This document shows, piece after piece, positions 24,201 through 36,647 of a stretch of 64,000 nucleotides of DNA. The translations under genes and the position numbers were made by a program. The stretch comes from Bugula neritina (Eukaryota; Bryozoa; Gymnolaemata; Cheilostomatida; Bugulidae): positions 32,123,773-32,187,772 of the forward strand of contig OZ037766.1 in NCBI GenBank assembly GCA_964035545.1, in the 5' to 3' direction. Numbering within the stretch: position 1 is the first letter of the stretch; each line of letters starts with the position of its first letter. The notes under the pieces were generated by a model. That model did no database searches. It saw nothing but the letters and a program-made list of their open reading frames with translations, and had not been told where the DNA came from.

Positions 24201-25799
24201 TTTGCTATGAATTTTCATTGTCTAAATACTAAGGCATTCATAAAAATCAACAAGCCTTACAGGTTGTGTTTTTCTTAACTTTTTAATAAAATAGTTTTTA
24301 TTCATCGGTCATTAATAGCCTATAGGCCGACTTAAAACTACAATGAGTTACTAACAAACTGCCAGGCTGTTTGAAGACATTGCCAGTGTCTTTGAAAAAC
24401 TGAAATTTTAAGCCTGAAAATACATTGACAAGAACCTCTGTGTTACATGCAGTACTATGAAATTATGTTAGTAATTATAATAAATCAATATTGAAACCGT
24501 TACAGGTTGAACTTTAGCTTTATTACCAGTAAAACTCTGCCCCAGTTCTAATTGACCCCTGAACTAATTTTTAACAGCAGTATGTTGTAAGAAGGAATAT
24601 ACTCAAATTCCCGGAACTGAGGTGAACTGAGCTAATCAAAGCTTTTACTAATAAAGCTGTATTAATTAGCTTACAAGGAGTTAGAGCGGTGCATGATGTA
24701 AATTATTACTGGAAATGTTTACATTCGTTCTGCTGACCTGGAATTGAGTAAAGAATGGAAAATTTCCATATTAATCCTGAGTGAATATCGGCTATTTAAT
24801 CAAATTGCTAGTGATTGCTTGTAAGTGCTGAATGGGAGTCTACTTAGCTATATTGATTGCTGTAATATAATATAACAATTTACTAACAAGTTATTTTCAA
24901 CACAGCATAACTCAACCTATAATGAACCTCTGATTACAACGTCCATAGAGCTCGGTCAGGTGTTTCTAATTTTACTGTTTTCAATGGAAGCCATAAAACA
25001 CTTCCCTTATAAAAACTTGCAGCCTAAAATCTTATAACAAAGCCTATCTGCAAATTCTTTTAAATAAGCAGAATAAATATATTTTAGTATCGCCTTAGAT
25101 CCTAGAAAGACAAGGGGTATTGGCAGCTGCCCAAAGTGGTATCACTGCTCTACAGCACCCAAGCTAAATCTTATATTCCACAATCAATGGTTCTATTGTC
25201 TAATTTCTCCTGTCACTGATTACATGCCTATACAATCAATAATCATTATTACTACATTGTCAAATTTAAACATTATCCATGAATCCTTTCATCTAAGAAA
25301 CTTACCCAAGATGTTATGGCCTGCAAAACTATGCAAGTCCTGGACACCAACTTATTATAGTTGAATAGTTGACTAATAGTAGTATTAATCTTATACAATT
25401 ACCCAGTCTGCCAGCATTACAACTTAGAGTTATCTTCTCCTAGATAAGGTAAGACAACTGACAACATCTAAGTGCCTAGTATTCATAATGGTATTGTATA
25501 GCTCTATATTCTATAAGATAAAACAGTGCTAGAAGCAATGTGATAGAGCACATATATTAAAGTAAATATTTATGGTTCGTTTTTAGAATTCCACTAATAG
25601 TATTTATATTAAATATGAAAAATATATATTAGCAACTATATAATATAATAAAAATTGAAATAAATATCATATAGCAACCTAAATTATGAAAGTAACTGTT
25701 CAGCCCCATGGAGTAGTTTCACTCCTTTACCAGACAGTTAGGAGTTGAGTCCCCGGCTAGACAGTTAGTTAGGAGTTGAGTCCCCTGCTAGACAGTTAG
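21236..25799. other. Promoter side of SLC6-B and a long gene-poor spacer
   Basis: The first part (21236-21330) should be 5' UTR of paralogue B and has a short duplicated segment around GAGTATCTGCAGAT. A CpG-richer block follows (21340-22120, see the inverted-repeat entry). From 22200 to 25700 I found no exon chain, no RNA gene and no element with clear ends; the 107-codon frame at 22799-23122 has no supporting feature. The last 100 bp are the MMAA 3' UTR. Confidence 0.5.
21331..22118. mobile_element. Possible non-autonomous element with degenerate inverted ends
   Basis: The left end contains GCCACACTACAGTCAAAACG then GCCATCTTG and a GATGAAAG; the reverse complement of the right end contains CACACTACAGTCGAAACG, GGCCATTTTGGAG, TTCAACGTCACG and GATGAAAG in the same order. 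A second TGTAGTGTG copy is at about 22017. The ends are too diverged and the target duplication too unclear to fix borders. It sits directly upstream of paralogue B exon 1. Alternative: an old inverted duplication of a CpG-rich promoter. Confidence 0.35.
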
Positions 25800-25821
25800 T
25801 TAGGAGTTGAGTCCCCTGCTG
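25731..25821 (-). repeat. 31-bp tandem repeat carrying the MMAA stop codon
   Basis: Three copies (two perfect 31-bp units and a shorter diverged one) of a unit that on the coding strand includes GGGGACTCAACTCCTAAC. The first copy encodes the last residues of MMAA (GLNS) and the TAA; the others form the start of the 3' UTR. Confidence 0.9.
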
Positions 25822-28800
25822 AATAGAAAATCATTGATGAGAAGGTCAGCAGCAAAGCCTGGTGACAAGTGACCTTGACGAACCTGCCTCTCAAGGTCAT
25901 CCTTCTGTCGCTTCACCGACTGATCCGACTCAAGGAGAGAATTCAGCTGATGGTGGACGTGATTCCACATCCAGACTATCTTCTGCAGACAGAGGAGTGA
26001 ATACAGACAAGTAGTGTAGACAAATAAACAAGTAAACAAGTGTGTAAACAAGTAAACAAATAGTGTCAACAAGTAGTGTAAACAACACCATTCCTACCTG
26101 CTTATCCCGTCTTGCAAGCAACTCTCCATTTTCTGACATAGTTTTATGATAAGATAGCATGTGGTCCCACAACTCCTTTACCCCTTCGTCCTTCACTGAG
26201 GAAACCCGCAACACCTGTGATGCAATAGAAACCGGCATAGACTAGAGGTAAAACTTACTAGGGGAGACGATAACCCTCTAACTAGCAGTCGACTCAGAAT
26301 CTATACAAATAGTAAGGATTAACTGATGCCAACCCATTACAGTCATGTGACAATGTGGTCATGTGACTATGTAGTCATGTGACCTATTGGACTAGATATA
26401 TAAATATTAGAAGCTGCTGTGATTGGCAGTATATATTAATGCTGGTTTACAGTATATTGCCATATCAATAGCAGATCAAACGCATGAATGAAAAGACTAA
26501 GAAACAAGTATGACACAACCAGGAAACATATTCAACACTGTCTGCCTTTACTAAAATAACTGTTTGGTGGATGAAAGAAGCGAACTGTTCTCTCTAGTCT
26601 CTACTACTTGAATGCCTGACAAATAATACGACATTTTCTTACCTTTGGAGACCAAAGAGTAGACCTGACCCGCATTAGTTTGAGAGCACTCGTGTACTCG
26701 GCTTGGGCTCTCCTGGCAGCTGGCAGCAGATCTCCGTCTGCCTTGTTTATGATAATAGAGTCAGCGAGCTCAATGATGCCTTTCTTCATGCCTACAGAGC
26801 AAGTACCGCACCTCATTATATTGACAAAAGGAGTTAATACATCAAGCTACAAGTTAGTGAGGAAATGAAGAAACACAGGCTACGTGTTCTTTAGACTGTG
26901 GTCCAGTGAATAGATTGGTAGACGTCAGACACACCCAGGTATTCCTCATTGTTATATATGGATAAGAAATACTAATGAAAGTCAGGTGTCACTGTGGACA
27001 TAGTAAGAAACTAGAATAAATGGAAGACACGATGGTGAAAAAGAGACTATATAGGAGGTAGTAAACCCCACACTACCTTGTAGTTCATCGCCAGATGCAG
27101 GGGGCACAACTACACAAAACATGTCCACCATATTAGCCACCGTAATCTCTGATTGGCCAACACCTGCAAACGAACAACAAAAGGAACCAATCATTGAGGA
27201 GCATCTTGAATTTCATGTAAGCCTGAACTAAACACACACAACACAGTGATAATCACTCCAGCTAGTAACAGGATGTACATTGTGACTTACCGACAGTTTC
27301 TACGAGTATGACATCATATCCTGAACCTTCACACAGACCAATCGCCTCATTGGTGCTCCGAGTAACTCCCCCTAGTGTTCCTTTGTTAGGTGAAGGTCGT
27401 ATGTATGCATTACTATTACATGAGAGCTTCATCATTCTAGTTTTATCTCCCAGAATAGAGCCTGCAAGTGAGGAGATAATTCTGAAAGGAGCAGATAACT
27501 CCTAAACAGCTCTTACCTTACTGTCTAACTAGAAGCAGTACAACTTATAGTTACAAGTACATAACGCATAGAGTATAATTTCATTCCAGATACAGTAACA
27601 CAATTAGTTACATCTGATAAGATGAATACCGATACCACATCCTACCACTGGGCACCACTAGACTGCTCAGGCTGAACTGATTTGCTGATCATCAGATAAA
27701 TAAACAAGCAGTAGCATGTTAGAAATGCATTGTTATGTTAAGATAAGAGGTTAAACGATAATCTCACCAATTATCTTTTGTCTTTCAAACTATATAAAGT
27801 ATTTTACAGTGCAGCATGTTTTTACCAATTAGAAACTTTCTGATGATCAGATTCAGTAAGCATCGAGTTTTGCATGATTTACGGCAAGAAAATTGAAAAT
27901 CAATTGTCCAAAATGTCTAAAAAACTTCTGGATTGACAACATTCCTTAAAATACTTCTATAAAATCACACGACTAATGGGGGATAGGAGAGAGCCCTTAC
28001 CACCCGTTGTGACAGATGAAGGATCTACAGCTAAAACAGCAACCTTATGACCTTGCTCAGTAAGATGTGTGCCTAGTGACTCAATGAGCGTAGACTTGCC
28101 TGCACCTGGAGCCCCTGATAGCCCTTCAAACATCAACAGAATTCAAATCTTTAGAAATGAAGCAAAAAACTGAATAAAACAAACTGCAGTGAAACAGACG
28201 AGATATGCAGTTACTGAGAATGAAACAAACCTATACGAAAAGTAAGTTCATTATTATTCTCCTTTTCCTTCATGTGGCGCAAGACTCTAGCTAGCAAAGC
28301 TTGGCCTGCAAAAGCAATGTAGTTGTTACAGGATACAAGATTACAAGATACTTAGTATTTTTTTAAAATCTAAGACTAAGCATATAATTATTAGATACAC
28401 AATACAAATATTATAATTATTATTTATTTACTTTTCTAAAATTTAAGCAATAGATAATACCTTTCAACAACTTTACTTTTTGTAATATGTTGACATCTTC
28501 AAGATGACACTTCCATGTTGACACTTTAAATTAGGTTTGTGCAAAATTTTCTGTATGTTAACAGTGACCAGTTCAATGGAAGGACAAAATCACAGAAACC
28601 ATATCGATTCTACTCATTAAAATAAAATGCACAATTCAATCTAGAAAATTACTACACAGCATAATTTACCCATAGCCTTCTTTCTTGAGTTGGCAGACTC
28701 TACCAGTGTGATGCCCTTAGCCAAGGAAGCACGCTGCCCCGACACAATACCCTCAAATAACTTGGAGACCTCAGGATCAAGTTGTGCAGTTGAGTCACTG

Positions 28801-28886
28801 ACATAGTTCCAAGAAGAGACGTATTTACTTCTCAAATTGAATGCTTCTGTCAGTCCAACTCGGAGAAATCTTTTCATCAACAGCAT
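25800..28886 (-). CDS. MMAA: MMAA, mitochondrial G3E GTPase chaperone of methylmalonyl-CoA mutase
   Basis: Eight exons: 28886-28670, 28305-28231, 28123-28001, 27461-27291, 27163-27077, 26791-26643, 26214-26098, 25982-25800; total 1122 nt, 373 aa. The MMAA/MeaB/ArgK family loads and protects adenosylcobalamin in methylmalonyl-CoA mutase in the mitochondrial matrix. Seen: [22 protein letters not shown] before the GTPase core, Walker [10 protein letters not shown] (about 101-109), VDPSS (130-134), switch segment ETVGVGQSE (193-201), base-recognition motif NKAD (240-243), and C-terminal VWMW and [10 protein letters not shown] as in vertebrate MMAA. The start [21 protein letters not shown] is a good amphipathic mitochondrial presequence. 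The frame stays open upstream of it to an acceptor-like site near 28948, so a further 5' exon is possible. Somewhat shorter than human MMAA (418 aa), mainly at the N-terminus. Confidence 0.95.
26341..26382. promoter_or_regulatory. Three TCATGTGAC boxes in MMAA intron 6
   Basis: Three copies of GTCATGTGAC spaced 16-17 bp apart. TCATGTGA is the M-box form of the E-box recognised by MITF/TFE proteins. The spacing suggests a small tandem duplication; a regulatory role is not shown. Confidence 0.35.
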
Positions 28887-30364
28887 TTCGTCTTTGTCTA
28901 AGTTCCAGCCAGTAGCAGTGTGAAGGGCAACAATAACTCGACCCCTGTTATAAAATCAACTACTGAATCTCAATTTTTTCATCAACTCATCATTATTTTA
29001 GTGAATGCTCAAGTTTATTAGTTCTTCAACAGATAAACAATTACATTTATGTTTTTTTCATTTGAACAAAAAATGAGTTTAAAGAAAAAGCATATTATTA
29101 AATATATTCAGACTACTTATAATTTATGTTTGATAATTTTAATCCTAAACCATTCAATGATTTCAATGTTTACTTCTTTAGATTTAATTTTCAGGGCATA
29201 GCTCATTAATTAGCCAGTTAATTGAAATCAATTTGACCTAACGGTTTTGTTAACTTGATTTACAATGAGCACTTAAAAATCGGTTAATGAGATCAACTTA
29301 TTAAAATAAGTAAATAGTGTCACTGGTATTACAATTTGATTTACTATCACCATTTGAGTATTTGCATAAGATAAACTTTCCAGACAATTTATTTCGTATA
29401 TAATATTTATTAGTTAGTACTAATAAAACAATGAATATCGTTACCATAATCTTGGGCTTAAAATTTAATATGAAATTAAATATGATATTTAATGTTTATT
29501 ACCTCAACAGTCAACTGAGGTAATAAACTGAGGTAATAATTCGGTAACTTATAGTTATTTATTTAAAACTTTTATTATTATAGTTATATAACATAATTAA
29601 TATTATAAACAATAATAATAAGTATAATAATTATTAATAATAAAAATATGCAACTGTTATATTAATTATATTATTAACATAATATTTATATTAATAATTA
29701 TAATAATAAATAATATTAATGAAATTACTAACTACTAATTATATTTATTGTAATACTAATAGTAATAGTAATACTAATAGTGATACTATTACTATTACTA
29801 ATACTATTAGTATTAGTAATACTAATAGTAATACTAATACTATTAGTATTAGTAATACTAATAGTAATACTAATACTATACTAATAGTAATAGTAATAGT
29901 AATACTAATACTAATAGTATTACTATTAGTATTAGTCTTACTAAGACTAATACTAATAGTTATAGTAAATGTAATACTAATACTATTAGATTTAGTATTA
30001 GTATTACTATTAGTATTATACAACAACATAGTCTCAATATTAGAATAATTATAAAGTATGACAAATAAGCAAGAAGTTAAACCATTTTTCAAAAAAAAGA
30101 TAAGTTGGTTAATCCCTGGCTTGCCTTGCTATGACTTGAAACTGGCCTAGGCTTAGCAGCTACTTCAGCTTACAATTGCATTTTTAATTTCTACAGTGAA
30201 TTAAAAATTTCACCTTCACCTTGCATCAATTTCAATGATCTAATAAATTGGTCAACTAGGCTCGCTAATAATTTGGATTCTTTGCTTAGTTTAGTTGATG
30301 AGCTTTAGCTCCTATTGGTGCTTTGTAGAACCCGTGTATGTCACCTTCACCTTGACTTGACAAG
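28887..30364. other. Divergent spacer between MMAA and ALG9
   Basis: Very AT-rich intergenic DNA that must hold both promoters. It contains TAAT/ATTA-rich palindromic stretches (about 29580-29720), a small hairpin around TTACCTCAACAGTCAACTGAGG (29500-29545, not typed in full) and an ACTAAT/AGTAAT satellite (29741-30030). The two overlapping long frames over that satellite are repeat artefacts. Confidence 0.6.
29741..30030. repeat. ACTAAT/AGTAAT degenerate trinucleotide satellite
   Basis: About 290 bp of TAATACTAATAGTAATACTA-type sequence, built from ACT, AGT, AAT and ATT triplets and therefore close to self-complementary in many places. It ends about 330 bp before the ALG9 ATG. Confidence 0.9.
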
Positions 30365-33300
30365 ATGTCGGCCTCCAGGAGAAGACCCACTGCGGGAGGG
30401 CAAAACCTTGAAGAAATTCCCATTAGGACGAGGTATAGACTAAACAAATATTAGGAACACTAGTCACTGTAAAGCAGTCTTTAGTTGTTTAATAATGATC
30501 TATGATTACTATGAGTATGACATTGAATATGAGTATGACTCAGACTGTAATTAAATTTATACTTAGACTTACTCTTACTCTTAGTAACTCAGTTAGAGTT
30601 AGAGTTTATTATTATAGTTAATGTTATTAAATTTCATTTTGTTACGTTCAATTACAATATCAATAAATACATAAATATTATGATTAAAATATCACTTATA
30701 AGATATTTTATTCTGATAACATTTCAATGTTTGCATACTGATACAGCTGAGTTTACACTGTTTTACTCAGTTGCAACTTGCATGTACTTGTAAAATAGAA
30801 ATGGTTATACTTATACTAATAGTAATAGTTATAGGCTAGTTTTGCTTCTTGTGCTAAAAGGATGGTAGTGGTAGTTTTATCATAACCCAAAGCTTTTTTG
30901 CACAGCTTTTAAATGAGTAACTCTCTACAAGCATGTCTTAATCTGTTTCTCATGGTTTTAAAGTTGAATAACTGAACAGTCTAACTTTGGTTGGCTTGAG
31001 TTGAACCTTTCTAGTTGATTTGTTAGCTAGTTGAGTGTTTCTATTTAATACTCGTGATGAGTATTTTAGACTGAAGACTTCATTTAGTGTAACCCATGTT
31101 TCATGTCGGTATAGTTACATGTTGATTTGCTGGTAGTTAATAGCATCAATAAGTCACAGGTTCTGATTATGTTACTGCAGATTTTAGTGATGTCACTTCA
31201 GATTCTAGTGATGTCACTTCAGATCCTAGTGATGTTACTTCCTGTTTTAGAACATCATCTGTGCCATGGAATGGCCCCGTCTGCGTGGCCTCAGTTTGGG
31301 CTCCTAAAGTTAACACTGTGTTCAAGTTGCTGCTGTCACTCAGGGTCATGTCAGCTATCTGGAGCAACATTTCCGACTGTGATGAAACGTATAACTACTG
31401 GGAACCCGTGAGTGCAGCTGGTCACTCACTGATTTATTGCATCACCAACTCTGTGTTGATGAAATATGAATGTGACCTTCACCTTGGTTGTAGGCTCACT
31501 TCCTCTTGTACAAGCAAGGTTTCCAGACCTGGGAATATTCTCCAGAGTACGCCATCAGATCCTACGCCTACATACTCATCCATATACTTCCTGTGAAACT
31601 CATACAGCTATTCACTACAATAGATAAGGTTTCTTTACTCTGTTTCTATAAATCAGTGAATAGTTTATGTGAATAAGTAAATGAGTATGTTTTTATTAAT
31701 ACATAGAATCTTTTTATCAATGGCCGCCTGGGAATAATATTTTCTATGTATATTTTCAAATTTTCTGTTGTGTGATTTTGTCATAGTAATAGTAATTTTC
31801 TTCAGGTGTATTTGTATTATATTATATTGTAATGGCTCATGGACTGTGCTGCCAATATTATATGTAACTGCAGACTGAATCTATAATAATTCCAACTGCC
31901 TGTTTTCCTCGTTTAGATCACCACATTCTACATAATCAGATGTTTCCTAGCAATATGCTGTGCAGCCTGTGAAACTTACTTCTACAGGTGGGTGTCGGCC
32001 GTTTCCTGTATGCATTGTGTTGCTATGCTACACTCATTAACTAGCTAGACAAGCTGATTCCTTGTTCTCAATAAGAGTAGAGATAAATAGTATTCAGTTT
32101 GAAAAACTGCAGTGCACCGTAATAAATAATTCTAACTATTTTTTCTTGTAAAATTTTTAAATCTTGCTTTCACAAAAACAAATATATTACATTAATATGT
32201 ATTATAATATATTATACAACATATTATATAACATAAAATATTATATTATGTAACATAATATAATATTATGTACTATAGCATATTATGTAGTATATTATAT
32301 TATGTTACATAATATATTATATAACTTATTATATTATGTAGTATATTATATTATGTTACATAATATATTATGTAATATATTTATGCAGAGGAATTCTGAA
32401 GCTCTACGGGTCAGCAGTAGCCCGTCTAGCATTTGCCTTCATGTGTCTCGGTACAGGGATGTTCATCTCTGCGGCAGCATTCCTTCCCAGCAGCTTCTCC
32501 ATGTACATGACGATGCTGTCAATGGGGGCGTGGTACAGCGGCCATCTGCCTGTGAGTTGCTAGCTAATCTGATTATATATGTACTGTGGAGTTATCTGCT
32601 TCATCTGGATGCAGGAGAGGATAACTACAAGTTCTAGAGACAGTTTTAAAAATACCATTGCCTTTCTCATTGAACTGTGTATTGCTTTATGTCGGGTAAA
32701 TCTAGTGAATTTTTAGACTTCCGACTTGTTATAATTGATAGATTGTAAAGTTATATAACTCTAGTGCTGAGTTAGTGCAGTTGTAATTGTGGCATGTTTC
32801 AGGTAGCCATTTTTTCAACAGCTGTTAGCACATTTCTTGGATGGCCTTTCGCCTCTATTCTAGGGTGAGTTTCTCAAATATAATGAGATAAGGTTGTAAA
32901 GTCATTGATTCAGGGAAACTGGTCATGTATGTTGAGTTAGTTTCTTATTTGGTAACAGAACTGATATTATTTGGTAACAGAACTGATATTATTTGGTAAC
33001 AGAACTGATATTATTTGGTAACAGAACTGATATTATTTGGTAACAACTTCTGGTCATAGCTGTGTAGAAATCACTTTTGATGTTGAAATTCAGATCTACA
33101 ATTAAAAAGTTGATTTTTTATAAAACACCAAATGAATTTAGTTGAAGCAATATGGCTATGACTACAACTATACTGCTTAGTTCTACTCCTAGTTACTCAG
33201 TTATTGTCATAGTTACTTAGTTGTAGTCATAGTTACTTAGTTGTAGTCATAGTTACTCAGTTGTAGTCATAGTTACTCAGTTGTAGTCATAGTTACTCAG

Positions 33301-36300
33301 TTGTAGTCATAGTTACTCAGTTGTAGTCATAGTTACTTAGTTGTAGTCATAGTTACTCAGTTGTAGTCATAGTTACTCAGTTGTAGTCATAGTTACATCT
33401 TTACTCTGTCATGCTGACTTCATAAGCCTATCAGTGGTTGCTAATGAAATGTTGGAATAGTGTCACCAGAGTTTATTCTAATTTGTAATATGAATGAGAA
33501 TTCCTCATGATTCACTATTCACTAAACAGACTGTTATATATGTTATATATGTTGTATATTATATTATATGCGTCTGCTTCATGGCTATAAACAGGTCAGT
33601 GAGCATGCTGTGTGTTCTTTCTTTAGCCTTCCAATAGCCATTGACATTCTTTACCGAAGAAAGAAGGCTCAGCTGTTTATTGTTTGGTGCGTGCTCTCTA
33701 CTCTACTTATTCTACTTCCTGTCGTCTGCTATGACTCATCAATGTTCGGCAAACTGGTAGTTGCCCCTCTGAATATCGTCATGTATAACGTTATGACATC
33801 ACACGGGCCTGACCTGTACGGTAAGTCTGTATGTAGTAAAGCTAGTGTGTGTGTTTTAGACATGAGATAGTATGAGATTTTGTGGTAAAACTCTGAGTTT
33901 TTAAATATAATTCATTATTATCTAGCTAAATATTAATTGATGTTTATAAACGGTTTTCTTTTTGAAGTGTACTGGACACTAGTGCATTGTTCTACTCTGT
34001 ATGCAAATTTAGGTGTAACAACTTCACAGTTTTCTGTTGAATGTGAATGAAAATAGCCTGGGATGTTTGTTATGTAGATATACATGTCAGTTATAGATAT
34101 GGAGGGGGGGGGGGTATATAGATTGGCCTGTGTTCCCTAAACATAGTAATAATTGTGTACTCAGGCACTGAGCCGTGGACCTTCTACTTCATCAATGGTT
34201 TCCTCAACTTCAACATCATCTTCCTGCTGGCCTTACCTGTTGTAGCTGTCCTGTACGCTACTCAGAAGTTTACTGGCCTCAGGTTTCCTGGTATGTCTTA
34301 ATATGATGTCATTATACCGTGATGTTATAATATAGTGTGATGTCATAGTATAGTGTGATGTCATAGTACAGTGTGATGTCATAGTATAGTGTGATGTCAT
34401 AGTATAGTGTCATAATACAGTATAGTGTGATGTCATAGTATAGTGTGATGTCATAGTATAGTGTGATGTCATAGTATAGTGTGATGTCATAATACAGTGT
34501 GATGTCATAGTATAGTGTGATGTCATAGTATAGTGTGATGTCATAGTATAGTGTGTGTCATAGTAGTGTGATGTCATAACACAATGTGATGTCATAATAT
34601 ACCTTCCAGGAATACCTCACTACCTCACACTCACTCCCATGTACCTCTGGATAGCAATATTCTTTAGTCAGGCTCATAAAGAGGAGAGATTTCTCTTTCC
34701 TATTTACCCTCTGATCTGCGTCAGCGCTGCTTTGACCTTGGACAGCTGCCAGGTGAATACTCTCTCTAGCATCACTTTCTTGACAATGTTCTTTGTTCAA
34801 ACTAGTATTAAAACTTTTGTCATTGAAAAGATTTCAGTTTAATTTGTTTAGAAAGTTACTTTATCAGTGAAGCTATCAGTTTTTATGATATATCATACGT
34901 TAATATGGATTGGGGTGGGGTTTGAGGGAGTGGAAAGAAGGGGGGAGGGTAGAAGTAAATTATTGTGGAAGAGTGCAATATTACACTAGGAAATGGCATC
35001 ATACCTCCATTGTCTGTCTTTTCATTCACAGCTGAACTCAGTGAACAGGTGAAGGGTTTCTCTCATGTGTTGTAGAGGTTCACCTCTCACCTGGTAGGAT
35101 ATACGAAGCACTACACACAATTCTTATCTTCTATACCTGTGAGCGTTGTCTTTGTATATGGACTATTGTCATTGTCCAGGATCCTCGCCTTGTATCAGGG
35201 TGAGTCTTGAACCTCAGACTACTGCTATAGGAGCCGCTATTCAGCTTGATCAGTACGTCACAGCTCTCTCATTTTACACGGGAAAAGTTTGGGTTTAGCG
35301 CTAAATCTGATTTGATTCGTTGTCTGTGATTATTGTATTGTACATGCCTTTCATACATTTTCTCTGTTAATGTTTTATTCTTTATTCTACTTTTTCTGTT
35401 TGCAGCTCGTAATCACTCTCTTTGTTTTCTCGTTGCCAAGGTTACCACGCTCCCATTGATGTCTACACAGCTCTAAACAACATCTCATCTGACAGAAGTA
35501 TTCATAGACTGAGATCTGACGGCCCGGTCTATGTGTGTACGGGCAAAGAGTGGTACAGATTCCCCAGTAGCTTCTTCTTTGCGGACCACAGGTGAAATCT
35601 ACAGCCTGATGTGTGACTCATTCTACAACCTGCAGCAGATTGATGTTGCGCTGCCATGGATCTTACTTTCTAAACTGACTTGTGTTTAATTTACCTGCTA
35701 GTGCCTTCAGGCTATATTTCCACAGGTTATCACTTGTATTTCAAACGCAAGTGATATTTCTGCAGGTTGCACTCTTTACATACATTGAAGACAGCTGTTT
35801 GTATTTAGATGGAGTCTGCGGTTTCTAAAGTCAGAGTTCAGAGGTCAACTTCCGGGTCGATACTACGACGGAGTTGATGCTACGAGCCTTCTGCCTGCCG
35901 ATATGAATGACATGAACAGAGAAGAGCCTAGTAGATATGTGTGTATAGTATATTATAACATATAATATATATGTGTATAGTGTATTATACATGTGTGTAT
36001 AGTATATTATAACATATAATATAAGTGTGTGATATTTGTGTGTAATATTATATCTATGTTTGTAATAAATGTATGTAAAATATATTATATGTGTGTAATA
36101 TATTTTATTTTTGTATAATATTATGTACGTGTATAATATAGATATGGGCTGTATTGCATTGTTATATATATAACAGACTGTTCTGTTATATATATAGGAT
36201 ATCTTGTTACAGGATGATGATGGTATGTGTCACTATCTCATAGACTTAGATACTGGAAAAGCTACAGCCAGGGAACCTGATTACTCTCTGTACCCCAAAA

Positions 36301-36647
36301 GGTGGAGGTTTATCCATTCCGTCCCATTCCTAAACAGTGAAAGGTATTTATAAACATAGTTTCTGCGTAAAGTATCTTTTGCTGGCGTAACACCAGCTTG
36401 GTAAGCTTGTAATTTAGTGTTCTGAAACTGAATTCATAACATATACTAGGTATGCATTTCATCAGTAATTAGCCTTAGAACTCTTAGAACCTGGCTTACT
36501 TCGCTAGTACTCTGGCTATTCTGCTATATTTGTAGGTCACACAAGTTACTGCGGGCCTTCTATGTACCTGTTCTAACAGAAAGACTGTGTTCCTATTCAA
36601 ACTATACTATATATCAAGGGAGGAGACCTCCCCCACCCAGAGAGTAA
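30365..36647 (+). CDS. ALG9: ALG9, ER alpha-1,2-mannosyltransferase (GT22)
   Basis: Fourteen exons: 30365-30432, 31251-31407, 31494-31628, 31917-31987, 32389-32551, 32803-32864, 33627-33820, 34165-34290, 34610-34752, 35076-35199, 35441-35591, 35809-35938, 36198-36343, 36536-36647; total 1782 nt, 593 aa. ALG9 is a multipass ER enzyme that adds two alpha-1,2-mannoses from dolichol-P-mannose to the lumenal lipid-linked oligosaccharide for N-glycosylation. Seen: first lumenal loop SNISDCDETYNYWEP (about 61-75) with the acidic residues typical of GT22, FQTWEYSPEYAIRSYAY, FGKLVVAPLNIVMYN, HGPDLYGTEPW, the family signature HKEERFLFP (about 348), CTGKEWYRFPSSFFF, and LLRAFYVPVLTERLCSYSNYTIY near the C-terminus. 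Exon order follows human ALG9 from end to end. Start is the only ATG in the first exon (MSASRRRP). Confidence 0.96.
31178..31250. repeat. Repeat at the acceptor of ALG9 exon 2 (21-bp unit)
   Basis: Three and a half copies of GATGTCACTTCAGATTCTAGT lead straight into the acceptor TTTTAG at 31245-31250; each copy carries CAG/TAG acceptor-like steps. Confidence 0.75.
32200..32385. repeat. TATTATGTAACATAATA palindromic AT array in ALG9 intron 4
   Basis: Irregular repeats of ATATTATGTAACATAATATA, which can form many hairpins, running up to the exon 5 acceptor. Confidence 0.8.
32944..33046. repeat. 22-bp minisatellite in ALG9 intron 6
   Basis: About five copies of ATTTGGTAACAGAACTGATATT, almost perfect. 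Confidence 0.9.
33180..33400. repeat. 20-bp minisatellite in ALG9 intron 6
   Basis: About ten copies of TTGTAGTCATAGTTACTCAG with C/T variants. A second, unrelated array in the same intron as 32944-33046. Confidence 0.92.
34297..34600. repeat. 18-bp minisatellite filling ALG9 intron 8
   Basis: About sixteen copies of GATGTCATAGTATAGTGT, from just after the exon 8 donor to 10 bp before the exon 9 acceptor, so the intron is almost nothing but repeat. Confidence 0.92.
35940..36135. repeat. TGTGTATAGTATATTATA-type array at the ALG9 exon 12 donor
   Basis: Irregular TA/TG-rich copies that start at the donor GTGTGTATAG (35939). The donor core is itself part of the repeated motif. Confidence 0.75.

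Noticed and set aside
29719-30092. Overlapping frames of about 110 codons on both strands
   Set aside because: The ACTAAT satellite lacks TAA/TAG in some frames; the peptides are Asn/Thr/Ser or Ile/Leu/Val runs.
33180-33400. CRISPR-like array
   Set aside because: Units are directly adjacent with no unique spacers, as in all arrays here, and the genome is eukaryotic.
35033-35049. Possible 17-nt ALG9 exon between exons 9 and 10
   Set aside because: Good-looking acceptor and donor, but 17 nt breaks the frame; joining exon 9 to exon 10 directly restores the ALG9 alignment.
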